From Bacillus sp. cl95 (GTDB lineage: Bacteria > Bacillota > Bacilli > Bacillales > Cytobacillaceae): DNA of 64,000 nt. A program made the translations under genes and the position numbers. The notes under the pieces were generated by a model. That model was not told the origin of the DNA, searched no databases, and worked only from the letters and a program-made list of their open reading frames with translations. Shown here one piece after another: positions 43,571 to 55,100 of the stretch. The stretch spans positions 248,001-312,000 of the forward strand of contig NZ_FOYF01000005.1 of assembly GCF_900115925.1 (NCBI RefSeq), written 5' to 3'. Within the stretch, counting starts at the first letter, position 1; every line of letters starts with the position of its first letter.

Positions 43571-45163
43571 TTACTTCGGTAACCAAATGGTAAAAGTTGA
43601 GCCTTTACCTTTTTCACTTTCAACTTTTATTCTTCCTTTGTGGGATTCAATAATATCAAAACTCATTGGTAAGCCAAGTCCCAAGCCATTCTCCTTAGTA
43701 GAAAAGAAAGGCGTAGTTAGGTTTTCAATTGTACTTTTGTCCATTCCCATTCCATTGTCTTCAATGATTATCTCAATCCCGTTATCCATTTCACTAGGAT
43801 GTACCGAAATGAATATTTGACCATTGCAATGCATGGCATCAAAAGCGTTCTGTAATATATTAATCAATACTTGCTTTATCTTATCTCTATCAATATTTGC
43901 CTCGCATTGATACGATAAATCATATTCAATCTGTATATCTTTATTAGAAATCTGGCTTTCCATTAAAGTAACAATATCTTTAATCAGTTCATTAATAGAA
44001 GTATGAGCTTTGGAAATTCCAGATTGATCAGGTTTTGCCATTAAAACAAATTGTTGCACAAGATTTTTTATTCTCTCTAATTCACTGAAAATAATCCTAA
44101 AATACTCTTCTTGCTTTTGATTATTTGCTTTTGAATTTCTTTTAACTAGTTTCAATAAACCCATGATAGATGTAAGCGGATTGCGGATTTCATGTGCTAG
44201 TCCAGCGCTTATTTTCCCTATTGCTGAAAGCTTTTCACTCGCCATTACTTGCTTTTCTAAACGTAATCTATCAGTAATATCTCTAAACTGGCCAAATGCA
44301 CCAAGGATCTGATTGGACTTATTATAAATAGGGAAAGCGTCAAATAAAAAAATTTTGTCGGAGATATTTATTTCAATATCTTCATACTTTCTATTTCCCC
44401 TTAAACTATTAATCATGTATGTTCCGATTATATTTACCGAAGTTATGGGACTATTAAGGATGTCTTCTTTTTTAAAGGCAAGAACTTTCTCAGCAAACGG
44501 GTTCACTTCAATAATCATTCCATCTTCATTTGTAATGATGATCCCATTTCTACTGTTTTCCATCAGCACTTGATTGAGAATTAACAATTCCTTATTCTGC
44601 TTTTTAACTCCAACTTCTCGTTCAATTGAATCAACAGCTGATTGAAGTAGTCCAACATGAAAAGAGCTTGCATCTTGAGCGGTCATCATTACTGAAATCG
44701 TCCCGCTCATTTGACCCGAATAATAGAATGGCACAGAGAAACAAGCACTTTGATGCAAACAGTGATGGTAATGATCAGCTCCGCTAATGAGAACAGGCTG
44801 TTCCAATTCTAAAGCAATTGCAATACTATTCGTTCCAACCTCTTCTTCCTTCAATTTGACTCCAAGAGATAAGCCTAAGGATTCCACTTGTCTCTTAACT
44901 ATCTCATCCCCGTACATTTCTAAGATATAACCTTCATGATCTGTGATGACGATTAGAACAGGCGTGTCTTTTAATTCGGATATTAACTTCGTCATAAACT
45001 TCCTTGCCACTGAAACTAAGTCACCTAGACGGTTCTTTCTTTCCTCTAAAATACTTTTATTAATACATACTTTGGGACCAGTAAAATGATCAGGAAGCAT
45101 TTTATATTCTTTTAAACATCTCTGGTGAGAACTATAAATATATTCAACTACTGTTTTTATCAT
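43571..45163 (-). CDS. Orphan GAF-PAS sensor histidine kinase
   Basis: The product has 530 residues and no membrane segment, so it should be cytoplasmic. Residues about 60-185 are a GAF-like domain of the type found in sigma-54 activators (LEEEVGTNSIAIAL-type signature and HHCLHQSACFSVPFYYSG). A PAS domain follows (NGIIITNEDGMIIEVNPFAE). The kinase core has the phospho-acceptor His in AGLAHEIRNPLTSIMGL, the N box LINILQNAFDAM and the G boxes EDNGMGMD and GLGLGLPMS. No response regulator is adjacent. It resembles NtrB- or sporulation-kinase-type enzymes; the signal is unknown. Confidence 0.9.
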   Translation of the reverse strand: MIKTVVEYIYSSHQRCLKEYKMLPDHFTGPKVCINKSILEERKNRLGDLVSVARKFMTKLISELKDTPVLIVITDHEGYILEMYGDEIVKRQVESLGLSLGVKLKEEEVGTNSIAIALELEQPVLISGADHYHHCLHQSACFSVPFYYSGQMSGTISVMMTAQDASSFHVGLLQSAVDSIEREVGVKKQNKELLILNQVLMENSRNGIIITNEDGMIIEVNPFAEKVLAFKKEDILNSPITSVNIIGTYMINSLRGNRKYEDIEINISDKIFLFDAFPIYNKSNQILGAFGQFRDITDRLRLEKQVMASEKLSAIGKISAGLAHEIRNPLTSIMGLLKLVKRNSKANNQKQEEYFRIIFSELERIKNLVQQFVLMAKPDQSGISKAHTSINELIKDIVTLMESQISNKDIQIEYDLSYQCEANIDRDKIKQVLINILQNAFDAMHCNGQIFISVHPSEMDNGIEIIIEDNGMGMDKSTIENLTTPFFSTKENGLGLGLPMSFDIIESHKGRIKVESEKGKGSTFTIWLPK

Positions 45164-45318
45164 CGTTTAATCCCTCAGTTTAATATATCTTGTGCATGGT
45201 CTTAATAACCATTTTTTCACTTTTAAACAAGACTTTTTACCTATGATTTATAAAAATAAATAATTATCAATAATTTTAAATCAAAATGTAAAGATTGTAT
45301 ATTCTTAAATAATTCATA

Positions 45319-45594
45319 CTAAATGAAGACCATAAAAACTATGAAGGAAATGATCCACAAACACGGCATTAAATTAATGATGACTGCAAATCGTCTTTTC
45401 TTTAATCGGAAGATCCAGGCTAGAATGGATCCGATGACCACGGCAACGGGATATAGAGATATTACTAATACAAAGGAAACATTATTTACATTTACACCAC
45501 TGTCAAAGCTCATAAACGAAAGTCCCCAAATGACAAACCACGGAAACAACGAAATTAAATATAAGATTTGAGTGATAATGAGATACGGTTTCAT
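45319..45594 (-). CDS. Small membrane protein
   Basis: The product is about 91 residues from the ATG at 45594, after GAGGAGG. Three hydrophobic helices are visible (LIITQILYLISLFPWFVIWG, VSFVLVISLYPVAVVIGSIL, VIINLMPCLWIISFIVFMV), with a basic loop FRLKKRRF. I recognise no family. It is transcribed alone. Confidence 0.75.
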   Translation of the reverse strand: MKPYLIITQILYLISLFPWFVIWGLSFMSFDSGVNVNNVSFVLVISLYPVAVVIGSILAWIFRLKKRRFAVIINLMPCLWIISFIVFMVFI

Positions 45595-45749
45595 ACATTC
45601 CTCCTCAAGATGATGTTTAAACCAAAATACATTCATCTGAATAATAATTTAATTATATGAGTTGAACGTATGAATATTTATTATTTACGAAACTTTCCAA
45701 TTAGGTCTTTCTGCTTATAAACAAAACCGAACCCTTATTTGGCAAAATA

Positions 45750-45779
45750 AAAACCGTATCTTTTTTAGATACGGTTTTT
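45750..45779 (-). terminator. Terminator of the SDR gene
   Basis: AAAACCGTATCT and AGATACGGTTTT form a 12-bp perfect stem with a T-rich loop; the flanks make it able to work in both directions. Confidence 0.88.
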
Positions 45780-45814
45780 AGCTGCATTTAGTTTGTTCAA
45801 CATATTATTCAAAT

Positions 45815-46606
45815 TTATAACGATCGAATGATACCTCCTTCTACCCTTTGAGCAGTACCGTTTATTGCAGAAGCTTTCTTGGATGCAATGAATACAACCG
45901 TGTCTGCCACTTCTTCCACAGTTGCAAAGCGCTGGATCAATGAGGTTGGCTCATTTTTTTTGAAATAGTTCGCCGTGAAATATTCCAATTCCTCGTTTTC
46001 GGCTTTCGCAGCACCTTCCATGTAACTCTCTACACCTTCTGTCCATGTTGGCCCCGGCAACACACTATTTACCGTTACGTCTGTTCCTTTTGTAAGTTCA
46101 GCCAATCCTCTAGAAAGGCTAATAAGGGCCGTTTTAGTAACCGAATAAGGAATCATTTGAGGAAGTGGCTTTAAACCGGCTTCACTAGCAATGTTGATAA
46201 TACGGCCAAAATTCCTTTCAAGCATTTCCGGCAAGAAAAAGCGCGATAATCTAACAGCACTCAGCACATTAACGTTAAAATAATTCATCCACTCCTCATC
46301 AGTGACAGCCTCAAAGTCTTTCACTTCAAAGACACCCATATTATTTACAAGTACATCTACATCTCCATACTCTTTTACCTTAAGAAGGAACTCCTTTGTT
46401 TGTGAAGCATCCGTTACATCAGCAGCAATTCCATAAACCATTCCAAAAGCTGATAACTCATTGACAGTTTCATCAACGCGACTTTGGGATCGACCGTTAA
46501 TAATCACCTTTGCGCCTTCTTGTAAGAAAGACTTTGCAATTCCTTTTCCTATCCCCGATGTTGACCCTGTCACGACTACTAATTTATTTTCAAGTTGTAA
46601 GTTCAT
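45815..46606 (-). CDS. Short-chain dehydrogenase/reductase
   Basis: The product is about 263 residues from the ATG at 46606, after AGAGAGG. The cofactor motif is VVVTGSTSGIGKGIA (GxxxGxG at residues 15-21), NNMGV is the second motif, and the catalytic Ser and YxxxK are in INIASEAGL and MIPYSVTKTAL. Residues after the first beta-strand (INGRSQSR) suggest NADP. The substrate is unknown. It is monocistronic, with a palindromic repeat directly upstream. Confidence 0.92.
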   Translation of the reverse strand: MNLQLENKLVVVTGSTSGIGKGIAKSFLQEGAKVIINGRSQSRVDETVNELSAFGMVYGIAADVTDASQTKEFLLKVKEYGDVDVLVNNMGVFEVKDFEAVTDEEWMNYFNVNVLSAVRLSRFFLPEMLERNFGRIINIASEAGLKPLPQMIPYSVTKTALISLSRGLAELTKGTDVTVNSVLPGPTWTEGVESYMEGAAKAENEELEYFTANYFKKNEPTSLIQRFATVEEVADTVVFIASKKASAINGTAQRVEGGIIRSL

Positions 46607-46628
46607 TTCACTCAACCTCTCTTTTAAA

Positions 46629-46850
46629 TAGACTGTTTTCGTATACTTTGTTGCTATTTAATAGATTTTCCGCTCCAGGATGCTCGCTTTCCGTGGGGCG
46701 GGCGGTGAGCCTCCAAGGCGCATTCGCTCCTGCGGGGTCTCACCTGTCCCGCTACTCCCACAGGAGTCTCGCACCTTCCGCTTCAATCAACTACTAGGTT
46801 TACTTTCACAAAACTTATTCCAAAAACAACAATCTTTTAGAAAAGAGCCT
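46629..46850 (+). repeat. Long GC-rich palindromic repeat
   Basis: It has the same core and the same right end (TTTTAGAAAAGAGCCT) as the copy at 38823-39053. It lies directly upstream of the SDR gene. Confidence 0.78.
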
Positions 46851-46860
46851 TTAAATACAA

Positions 46861-46938
46861 GGCTATATTAAACTTGCCTGTTGATTTCCGCTCCAATCAA
46901 CAAAGTGCAGAAAACCAACATTTTGCTTTAACATAGCC
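46861..46938 (+). repeat. Palindromic interspersed repeat, 78-bp form
   Basis: Ends are GGCTATATTAA and TTAACATAGCC, with the inner GTTGATT/AATCAAC pair. It lies 10 bases from the long copy, so two repeat types abut here. Confidence 0.82.
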
Positions 46939-47020
46939 AAATACTTTATAAAGATAGGTTAACCACAAATAAATTTCAAACGAAAAAGCCCAATTAAACT
47001 TTTGAATCATACGATTATAA

Positions 47021-47050
47021 AAATGCTACCCCCATACAGGGATAGCATTT
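47021..47050 (-). terminator. Terminator of selO
   Basis: AAATGCTA and TAGCATTT with inner CCC/GGG pairs form the stem, followed by TTTTT on the minus strand. Confidence 0.78.
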
Positions 47051-47119
47051 CTATGAGTTTCTTTGTTAAGGTTCAGTGTTGTTTTTATGATTTATCAGGC
47101 AAATAAATAAAAAAAATGC

Positions 47120-48583
47120 TCATGTACCGCAAAAAGTACGATAAGGTGTTGGTGATTCAGGTAGTGTGGAGTACTCATCCTGTTGGCATAAGTAAGCGTA
47201 AGGATTAGAAAGAACCTTCAAAAGCTTTTCCATTACGCTATAGTCTCCTTCTTCCACAGCGGCTTTCAGTGCCTCTTCTACCCGGTGATTACGAGGAATT
47301 ACTGCCGGATTACTATTTCTCATTAGCTCATGCGCTGAATCCTTTGATTCTTGCTGCTTATCTAGTCTCGACTTCCAACGCTCATGCCATGGAGAAAATT
47401 CCGGCTTTCCAAAGAGGACTGTCTCTTCTGTTTTATCAAACGTCAATGCGCGAAAGGTGTTAGTATAATCCGCATGATACTTCTCCATCATACTAAGAAG
47501 TTCGTTAACAAGAGATTCATCTTCAGCCTCCTCATTCATGAGTCCCAGCTTAGACCTCATTCCCACAAGCCAATAAGTTTGATAGATCCCACCAAATTCC
47601 GAAATCGCATCCTGTGCCAATTTGAGCGCCTGTTCCTCATTTTCATGTAGCAGTGGCAAAAGGGTTTCAGCAAATCGCGCCAAATTCCACCCACCAATAT
47701 ACGGCTGATTCCCATACGCATAGCGACCTTCTCTGTCAATCGAACTGAATACTGTAGCCGGGTCATAGGCATCCATGAAGGCGCACGGTCCATAATCAAT
47801 TGTTTCTCCGCTAATGGTCATATTGTCCGTGTTCATCACTCCGTGGATAAAGCCAACGTGTTGCCATTTGGCAATCAGTGAAGCTTGACGTTTGATGACT
47901 TCCTTGAGTAGTGAAAGGTAAGGGTTCTCATCTGCTCTAACGCCTGGATAATGACGCTTTATCGTATAATCAGCCAGGGTCTGTAATTCTTCAACACTGC
48001 CCCATTTTGCAGCGAATTGAAAGGTACCGACACGTAGATGACTGGCAGCTACACGGGTTAGGATGGCACCAGACAATGCCGTTTCGCGGTGTACCGACTC
48101 ACCTGTTGTCACCACCGCAAGACTACGTGTTGTAGGAATCCCAAGTCCATGCATTGCTTCACTAATAATATATTCACGTAACATCGGTCCAAGTGCTGCG
48201 CGACCATCTCCCCCGCGAGAGTATGGCGTTCTACCTGGTCCCTTAAGCTGAATATCAAACCGCTCCCCTTGGGGTAATATCTGTTCTCCCAAAAGTACCG
48301 CTCTACCGTCCCCTAACATGTTAAAATAGCCGAATTGATGACCAGCGTAAGCTTGCGCAAGAGGCTCAGCGCCTTTAGGAATCTGATTTCCGGCTAGAAC
48401 TGCTACTCCTTCATCGCTTTTTAAACTTTCACTATTTAAATCTAAGGATTTTGCTAACTGCTCATTAAGAATGACCAACTTCGGTGAGCGGACTGGAGTT
48501 GGATTGGTACTAGTATAAAAAGTCTTTGGCAGACGTGCATAACTGTTGTCAAACTTCCATCCTATTTCATTACTCCTTGTCAT
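47120..48583 (-). CDS. selO: SelO/YdiU protein AMPylase
   Basis: The product has 487 residues, the usual length. Family motifs are [40 protein letters not shown] and [20 protein letters not shown], the last corresponding to the metal-binding region of this kinase-like fold. SelO transfers AMP to Ser, Thr or Tyr of target proteins and is linked to redox stress. A C-terminal selenocysteine, present in some eukaryotic forms, is absent, though a Cys occurs near the end (RTFCGT). It is divergent from the ahpCF peroxide-defence genes, an interesting pairing by function. Confidence 0.95.
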   Translation of the reverse strand: MTRSNEIGWKFDNSYARLPKTFYTSTNPTPVRSPKLVILNEQLAKSLDLNSESLKSDEGVAVLAGNQIPKGAEPLAQAYAGHQFGYFNMLGDGRAVLLGEQILPQGERFDIQLKGPGRTPYSRGGDGRAALGPMLREYIISEAMHGLGIPTTRSLAVVTTGESVHRETALSGAILTRVAASHLRVGTFQFAAKWGSVEELQTLADYTIKRHYPGVRADENPYLSLLKEVIKRQASLIAKWQHVGFIHGVMNTDNMTISGETIDYGPCAFMDAYDPATVFSSIDREGRYAYGNQPYIGGWNLARFAETLLPLLHENEEQALKLAQDAISEFGGIYQTYWLVGMRSKLGLMNEEAEDESLVNELLSMMEKYHADYTNTFRALTFDKTEETVLFGKPEFSPWHERWKSRLDKQQESKDSAHELMRNSNPAVIPRNHRVEEALKAAVEEGDYSVMEKLLKVLSNPYAYLCQQDEYSTLPESPTPYRTFCGT

Positions 48584-48779
48584 TATTTCTCCTTTTCATC
48601 TTTTGACTTGTTGTCATAGTTTTACCCTATACGAGAAAATCGTAGGCATTAATGCTGTTTTTAAATATGAAAAAATCTTAAATAGAAACCAAATAACCTC
48701 ATCTTAATCATAATATAAAACGGAGAACCAGTCTTACAAATGCTGTCATTGTTTTTCTAATCTATGATGGGATAAAAAA

Positions 48780-48820
48780 AGCTAACCCTCTTGTTGAATA
48801 GAAATGTTAGCTTTTTTAAT
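48780..48820. terminator. Orphan hairpin between selO and ahpC
   Basis: AAAAAAAGCTAAC and GTTAGCTTTTTT form a stem with an 18-base loop and U-rich flanks. It is upstream of both neighbours, so it is either an insulating terminator or the end of an unseen short RNA. Confidence 0.55.
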
Positions 48821-48999
48821 CAGACTGTATTGTGGTCCAGAACCTAAATTAGCCGATATATTATAAAGAAGCTATATTTTTTCCGTAAAATAGTCATAAT
48901 AAGTTCGTTACTGACTGAGTTCTCGTCTATTACATAGAAAGTTGTTCCATACTAGGAATACCTAATAAAATAAGTAATAGTAAAGGCAACACTTATCAC

Positions 49000-49029
49000 T
49001 TGACAAGAGAATCAATTCTATATGATAAT
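49000..49029 (+). promoter_or_regulatory. ahpC promoter
   Basis: TTGACA at 49000-49005 is a perfect -35; GATAAT at 49024-49029 is a good -10 at 18-base spacing. The spacer holds AGAATCAATTCT, a second imperfect PerR-like palindrome. Confidence 0.75.
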
Positions 49030-49039
49030 CTTTACTGAA

Positions 49040-49054
49040 TTAGAATTATTCTAG
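49040..49054 (+). promoter_or_regulatory. PerR box of ahpC
   Basis: TTAGAATTATTCTAG matches the PerR consensus TTATAATNATTATAA as a near-perfect palindrome. It lies around the predicted transcription start, suited to repression that peroxide relieves. Confidence 0.75.
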
Positions 49055-49132
49055 TTTATTTAATAGTTAACTGATTTGTTTCAGTAAAAGCTATTTATAA
49101 ATAATCAAACCACCTATAGGAGGAAATTAATC

Positions 49133-49696
49133 ATGTCATTAATCGGCACTCAAGTCTTACCATTCACAGCACAAGCTTTCCATAACGGAGATTTCATTAC
49201 TGTTTCTGAAGAAAACTTCAAAGGTAAATGGAGTGTAGTTTGCTTCTACCCAGCAGATTTCACTTTCGTATGCCCTACTGAACTTGAAGATCTTCAAAAC
49301 CATTATGCAACTTTAAAAGAACTTGGAGCAGAAGTATATTCTGTTTCTACTGACACTCATTTCACTCATAAAGCATGGCACGATAGTTCAGAAGCTATCG
49401 GTAAAATCGAGTATGTTATGATCGGAGATCCTTCACAAAAAATTTCTCGTAACTTCGATGTACTAATCGAAGAAGAAGGACTAGCTGACCGTGGTACTTT
49501 CATCATCGATCCAGACGGCGTTATCCAAACAGTTGAAATTAATGCTGGCGGTATCGGCCGTGATGCAAGTCAAGTTGTTGCAAAGCTTAAAGCAGCAGTT
49601 TATGTTCGCAATAACCCAGGTGAAGTTTGCCCAGCTAAATGGCAAGAAGGTTCTGCAACACTTAAGCCAAGCCTTGATCTTGTAGGAAAGATTTAA
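49133..49696 (+). CDS. ahpC: Alkyl hydroperoxide reductase subunit C (peroxiredoxin)
   Basis: The product has 187 residues and is a typical 2-Cys peroxiredoxin. The peroxidatic Cys47 lies in [10 protein letters not shown] and the resolving Cys in [11 protein letters not shown]. It reduces hydrogen peroxide and organic peroxides and is recharged by AhpF. The ATG follows AGGAGG. A PerR box and strong promoter lie upstream, and ahpF follows after 9 bases. Confidence 0.97.
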   Translation: MSLIGTQVLPFTAQAFHNGDFITVSEENFKGKWSVVCFYPADFTFVCPTELEDLQNHYATLKELGAEVYSVSTDTHFTHKAWHDSSEAIGKIEYVMIGDPSQKISRNFDVLIEEEGLADRGTFIIDPDGVIQTVEINAGGIGRDASQVVAKLKAAVYVRNNPGEVCPAKWQEGSATLKPSLDLVGKI

Positions 49697-49705
49697 GGAA
49701 GCTCC

Positions 49706-51235
49706 ATGTTATTAGATGCAGATATCAAAGCACAATTAGCCCAATATCTTCAGCTGATGGAGGGCGATGTGCTGCTAAAAGTTAGCGCTGGATCAGATGA
49801 GGTTTCTCGTGACATGCTTTCTTTGGTAGACGAATTGGCTACCATGTCATCCAACATCAAGGTTGAGCATGCGTCACTAGAACGGACACCGAGCTTCAGT
49901 GTAAACCGTATCGGCGAGGACACTGGTGTAACTTTTGCCGGTATCCCTCTTGGACACGAATTTACATCCTTAGTACTGGCTTTACTTCAAGTTAGCGGAA
50001 GATCTCCTAAAGTTGACCAAAAAGTGATCGATCAGGTTAAAAACATTAAGGGCGAATACCATTTCGAATCTTATATTAGCCTGAGCTGCCACAACTGTCC
50101 TGATGTTGTACAAGCATTAAACTTAATGAGTATTCTTAATACTGGCATTACACATACCATGATTGACGGTGCAGCTTTTAAAGAAGAAGTTGAAAGCAAA
50201 CAAATCATGGCGGTGCCAACGGTGTTCCTAAATGGTGAATCTTTCGGAAGTGGCCGTATGTCACTTGAAGAAATCCTCGCCAAGATGGGCACGGGTCCAG
50301 ATGCTTCTGATTTCAGCGATAAAGATCCGTACGATGTGCTTGTTGTCGGTGGCGGCCCTGCTGGTGCAAGTGCTGCTATCTATGCAGCTCGTAAAGGAAT
50401 CCGTACAGGAATTGTTGCTGAACGTTTTGGTGGACAAGTCATGGATACTTTGGGCATTGAGAACTTCATCAGTATGAAGCATACTGAAGGTCCAAAGCTC
50501 GTAGCAAGCCTTGAAGAGCATGTGAAGGATTACGGCATTGATGTCATGAACCTTCAGCGTGCCAAGCGTTTAGAAAAGAAGGACCTGATTGAAATCGAAC
50601 TCGAAAACGGTGCAGTTTTAAAGAGTAAAACTGTCATCCTTTCCACAGGTGCTCGCTGGCGCAATGTTGGGGTACCTGGTGAAGCCGAGTTCAAGAACAA
50701 AGGTGTGGCTTATTGCCCTCACTGTGACGGTCCATTGTTTGAAGGAAAAGACGTTGCTGTAATCGGTGGAGGTAACTCCGGTATCGAAGCTGCAATCGAT
50801 CTTGCAGGTATTGTTAAACATGTAACTGTACTTGAGTTCAACCCTGAACTGAAAGCTGATGCAGTACTTCAAGACCGTCTGTACAGCCTGCCAAACGTTA
50901 CTGTCCTTAAGAACGTTCAAACAAAAGAAATTACCGGCACTGACAAAGTAAACGGCATTTCTTACATTGACCGTGAAACAGGCGAAGAACATCACGTTGA
51001 ATTACAGGGTGTATTCGTTCAAATCGGTCTTGTACCGAATACTGAATGGCTAGGCAATACCCTAGAACGTACACGCTTCGGTGAGATCGTTGTGAACAAG
51101 CACGGTGCAACAGACCTTCCTGGAGTATTCGCTGCAGGTGACTGTACCGATAGTGCGTATAAACAAATCATCATTTCGATGGGATCGGGTGCAACAGCAG
51201 CATTAGGTGCATTCGATTATTTGATCAGAAATTAA
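49706..51235 (+). CDS. ahpF: Alkyl hydroperoxide reductase subunit F
   Basis: The product has 509 residues. The N-terminal double thioredoxin-like domain has the CxxC in [10 protein letters not shown]; the FAD domain opens [21 protein letters not shown]; the redox-active CxxC is [10 protein letters not shown], followed by the NADH motif [19 protein letters not shown]. It passes electrons from NADH to AhpC. It forms one operon with ahpC, ended by a strong terminator. Confidence 0.97.
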   Translation: MLLDADIKAQLAQYLQLMEGDVLLKVSAGSDEVSRDMLSLVDELATMSSNIKVEHASLERTPSFSVNRIGEDTGVTFAGIPLGHEFTSLVLALLQVSGRSPKVDQKVIDQVKNIKGEYHFESYISLSCHNCPDVVQALNLMSILNTGITHTMIDGAAFKEEVESKQIMAVPTVFLNGESFGSGRMSLEEILAKMGTGPDASDFSDKDPYDVLVVGGGPAGASAAIYAARKGIRTGIVAERFGGQVMDTLGIENFISMKHTEGPKLVASLEEHVKDYGIDVMNLQRAKRLEKKDLIEIELENGAVLKSKTVILSTGARWRNVGVPGEAEFKNKGVAYCPHCDGPLFEGKDVAVIGGGNSGIEAAIDLAGIVKHVTVLEFNPELKADAVLQDRLYSLPNVTVLKNVQTKEITGTDKVNGISYIDRETGEEHHVELQGVFVQIGLVPNTEWLGNTLERTRFGEIVVNKHGATDLPGVFAAGDCTDSAYKQIIISMGSGATAALGAFDYLIRN

Positions 51236-51246
51236 GATAAACAAGA

Positions 51247-51287
51247 AAGCCGCTTCGTTGCCTAAATGGCAAGAGCGGCTTTTTTTG
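51247..51287 (+). terminator. Terminator of ahpCF
   Basis: AAGCCGCT and AGCGGCTT form the outer stem, TTGCC and GGCAA the inner one, followed by seven T. Confidence 0.92.
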
Positions 51288-51291
51288 ATAG

Positions 51292-51514
51292 TTACGCTAT
51301 ATCTTATCGAAAAAACTTGCCTGTTGCAGGCCGTGCAATCGAAGCTGGTCTTGTATGGACAAACACATATCCCAATACCCTGCACATGCTGCATTTGGTG
51401 GTTACAAGCAATCAGGTATCGGCCGTGAAAACCACGCAATGATGCCTTGGTCACTATCAACAAACAAAATGTATTTTAGTTGGTTACAATAAAGGATCAA
51501 TGGGCTTCTTCTAA
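51292..51514 (+). pseudogene. Aldehyde dehydrogenase, C-terminal remnant
   Basis: Only the last about 65 codons survive and they are broken by frame changes. [15 protein letters not shown] is in one frame, [19 protein letters not shown] in another, and YNKGSMGFF with a stop ends a third. These match the C-terminus of acetaldehyde-type ALDH enzymes. The rest of the gene is absent, replaced by the ahpCF end, so a deletion joined the two regions. A DUF779 gene follows, as it does behind intact ALDH genes in other Bacillus. Confidence 0.8.
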
Positions 51515-51515
51515 A

Positions 51516-51848
51516 ATGAAGAAAGTCATTGCGACAGAATCAGCAAAAGCATAAATAAAGCAATTGCAAGAACTACACGGTAATCTCGTCTTTATTCATT
51601 CAGAAGGATGCTGTGATGGAACTTCACCTATCTGTTTGACAGCAGGTGATTTTTATCTTGGTAGCCAGGATAAGCAAGTAGGTGAAGTTATGAATGTGCC
51701 CTATTATATGCATAACTCAAACTTTGCCTACTGGCAGCACTTGCAAGTTGTCATTGATGTAATAGACGGGATAGGAAATTCTTTTTCACTAGAAAGTTTG
51801 AAAGATAAATCCTTCGTCATCCGTTCTAAAAAATTGATTGCTGAATAA
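51516..51848 (+). pseudogene. DUF779-family protein with in-frame stop
   Basis: ATG at 51516 opens MKKVIATESAKA, then TAA at 51552-51554 interrupts. The frame resumes IKQLQELHGNLVFIHSEGCC, DGTSPICLTAGDFYLGSQDK and ends IRSKKLIAE. The Cys pair and SPxC typical of DUF779 are kept. The family is encoded next to aldehyde dehydrogenases. A restart downstream of the stop is possible but has no ribosome site, so it is probably inactive. Confidence 0.82.
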
Positions 51849-51853
51849 AAAAG

Positions 51854-51890
51854 AGACACCTTTCGCTCTTAAAGTGACAGGTGTCTTTTT
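51854..51890 (+). terminator. Terminator after the DUF779 remnant
   Basis: AGACACCT and AGGTGTCT pair around a 17-base loop, followed by TTTTT. Confidence 0.85.
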
Positions 51891-52174
51891 TATGAATGAA
51901 TTCCAGTTACATTTTCTAACTTAAACTTCAAGAGAAAAATTAATATAAGTTAAATCTAAAAATCTCCTCATTTTCCAATTAAAAATCAGTGGAATTATTC
52001 ATCCTACCCCCAAAATCTTAAGATGATTACCTAAGCTTGTTTTGTTAGTCATTTTTTGTCGAAAGAGTCTAACCGCTGAAAGTTAAAGGTCCTGCGGTTA
52101 TTACCACCGATTTTAATTACAAAAAATACATTTATTAAATATTTTCGATACTACACCTATGAGGAGGAATCTAC
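51891..52174. other. Intergenic region before the fusion gene
   Basis: It is AT-rich and should contain the promoter of the large fusion gene. I saw no repeat copy, hairpin or known operator. Confidence 0.4.
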
Positions 52175-55100
52175 GTGAATCGAATTTTTAGGTGGATTGT
52201 CAGATCACTGTTTGCGCCTGTTACTGGAAATGCAGGTGCAATTGCAAGTACACTTGGTTTTTTTCTAGCCTTTTTACCATTAGGTAGTTTAAAAATCCCA
52301 TTATTATTTGCTGTTTCACTTTTGCTGCGTCTTAATATCATCGCCTTATTCCTTGGAACGTTGATAACGGTTTTTATACCACATATTCGTCACTTACCAA
52401 TCCAGGATTTGCGTTTATTGGATGAATTTTGGTTATTCTCTGCCCTTAAAGCTAAATTTGAATCTTCACAAGCTATTGTATCAGGCGCTTTCGGAGGTTT
52501 GATTGGCCTTTTCTGCTATTTTTTCTTCCACTGGTTTTACAATTTAGGGCTAAAAAACAAAGAAAAAAATCAAGAGCATATTTTTCGTGATTCTGCAAAA
52601 AGACGATGGTCCATTATTAAACGAATGAGCGCAGTCTTTACTCTTTTAATCGTTTTAGTAACGACTATTTTTATTGAAAGTCTAAATACTAATCCAGTAT
52701 TTTCTAAGTTGCCACTGAATAATTTCAACACAGAAAAGAATGAGATTAAGCCAATTAATACAAGTTTCAGTGAAAAAGAGCTTGCCTCTCAACTTCCAAA
52801 AACAAATTTTCCCTCTCCTAAAAATATGGGGAAACTGAACCAAAAACAAATGGCTGGCAAACAAGAATTTTATGCTTTTTACGTTAATTGGGATGAAAAT
52901 AGCAAAACTTCTTTCAAGAAAAATATAGATTCTATTACAACATTAGTGCCGGAATGGCTGCAAATTACTCCTGACCTTGAACTTAAATCTAGTATTGACG
53001 AATCTATTATTATAGAAGCAAAAGCGCATAACATGAAGATTCTTCCATTAGTAAATAATGTTGTGAAAAATAAATGGGATGGCGATATATTGCACCAATT
53101 ATTTACTACTCCAGGCGCTGAGGATCGTTTTATTAAAAGTATGCTTAGCTATGTACAAAGAAATGGTTTCGATGGTATTAATATTGACTTTGAAGAAATC
53201 AATCCATCTGACAAGGATCATTTCACGCAATTTATGGATAAAGTTTATAAAGTATTCAATCAACAAGGCCTCATGGTCACATTGGATGTCCCGCCGAAGA
53301 ATAATAGTTTTGATTATGTTTCTTTAGCATCTAGCGCTGATCGCATCATTGTCATGCTATATGACCAGTACCACTCCATGAGTAAGCCGGGACCTGTGAC
53401 TCCAATCGATTGGGCAAAAGAGAGCTTAAACCAACTAAATATTCCCTCGGAAAAATTAATTGTCAGTTTAGGAAGCTACGGATACGACTGGGAAGAAAAC
53501 TCCAGCAAGCCCGCAGATACCATGACGTTCAGGGATATTATGGATTTAGGAATTGGAAACAACCTTAAAATCCATTGGAATAAACAAGTAGGCAACCCTT
53601 ATTTACGATACAAAAAAAACGGAAAAAACCATATTGTTTGGTTTTTAGATGCTGCAACATTTTATAATCAAATGCAGTTAGCGAAAGATCATGGTTCAAG
53701 AGGAATAGCGCTTTGGCGTCTCGGTTCAGAAGATCCTTCCATCTGGAATTACATTAATAAACCAAATGAAATGAACAACCCTTCAAATGCTATTAAAACC
53801 ATGGTCAGTACTGAACCTGTTCAATATACAGGTGCTGGAGAGATTTTAAGAGTAGTTTCTCAATTGGAAAAAGGTAAAAGAACAATTCAATTGGATTCGA
53901 GTGGGCTAATACAAACTGAAACATATGTTAAATTACCACAACCGCTTAAAGTGGTTCGGTATGGCAAACCCAAAGGTAAGGAAGTTGTTCTTTCCTTTGA
54001 TGACGGCCCGGATCCAACTTATACCCCACAAATATTGGACATTCTGGACAAGAATAATATTAAAGGGACCTTCTTTATAGTTGGAGAGAACGCCTTGCTG
54101 CATCCGGAATTGATTAAAAAGATGCATAAAGAAGGACATGAAATTGGTAACCATACATTTACCCATCCTGATGTGACATCCATTACACCTTTTCAAATGA
54201 AAATGGAGTTAAATGCAAACCAGCGTCTGTTTCAGCAAATTACAGGTCATTCCATGACTCTTTTCCGTCCAACTTATGAGGCAGATACGGAACTGAGCAC
54301 AAATAACGAACATGTACCTATATTGCAAGCACAGGATATGGGCTACACCATGGTTGGTGAATCAATTGATTCTAACGATTGGCAAACCATTTCTAGCAAC
54401 GAAATTGTGAATCGAGTATTAGCTCAGGTGACAGAAGGAAATGTGATTTTGCTGCATGACGCTGGCGGTGATCGCTCCAATACTGTAAAGGCCTTGCCTA
54501 TTATTATTGAAGAACTTAAAAAGTGCGGTTACACATTTACAACCGTGGCTGATCTAATTGGCAAAAGTAGTAATCAGATTATGCCCCCTGCCAATCAGGA
54601 GAACCCTTATTTGGTGTATGACAAAGCTGTATTTATGATCCTGCAAGGCTGGCACTTTGGATTAAGCATCCTGTTCTACTCAGCTATTCTTTTAGGAATC
54701 TTACGGATGGCTCTCTTTGTTTTCCTCTCTAGAAAACAGCTAAGAAATTATAAAGAGTTACAGGTTGATCCTACTTTTACACCTTTTGTCAGTGTCGTTA
54801 TTGCTGCCTATAACGAAGAAAAAGTCATTTGCAAAACAGTTAATTCTATTTTATCCAGCGATTATCCAGATTTTGAGATATTGATTATCGACGATGGATC
54901 AAAGGATGATACTGCCGGTGTGGTTCAAGAAACTTATGTAAACCATCCTTTCATCAGATTAATTAAAAAACAAAATGAAGGAAAATCTTCTGCTGTTAAT
55001 CTTGGTTTTAAAGAAGCAATGGGAGAAATCGTTGTTGCTCTGGACGCTGATACACTCATCGCTGAAAATGCCATCTCCTTGCTTGTTAACCATTTTAAGA

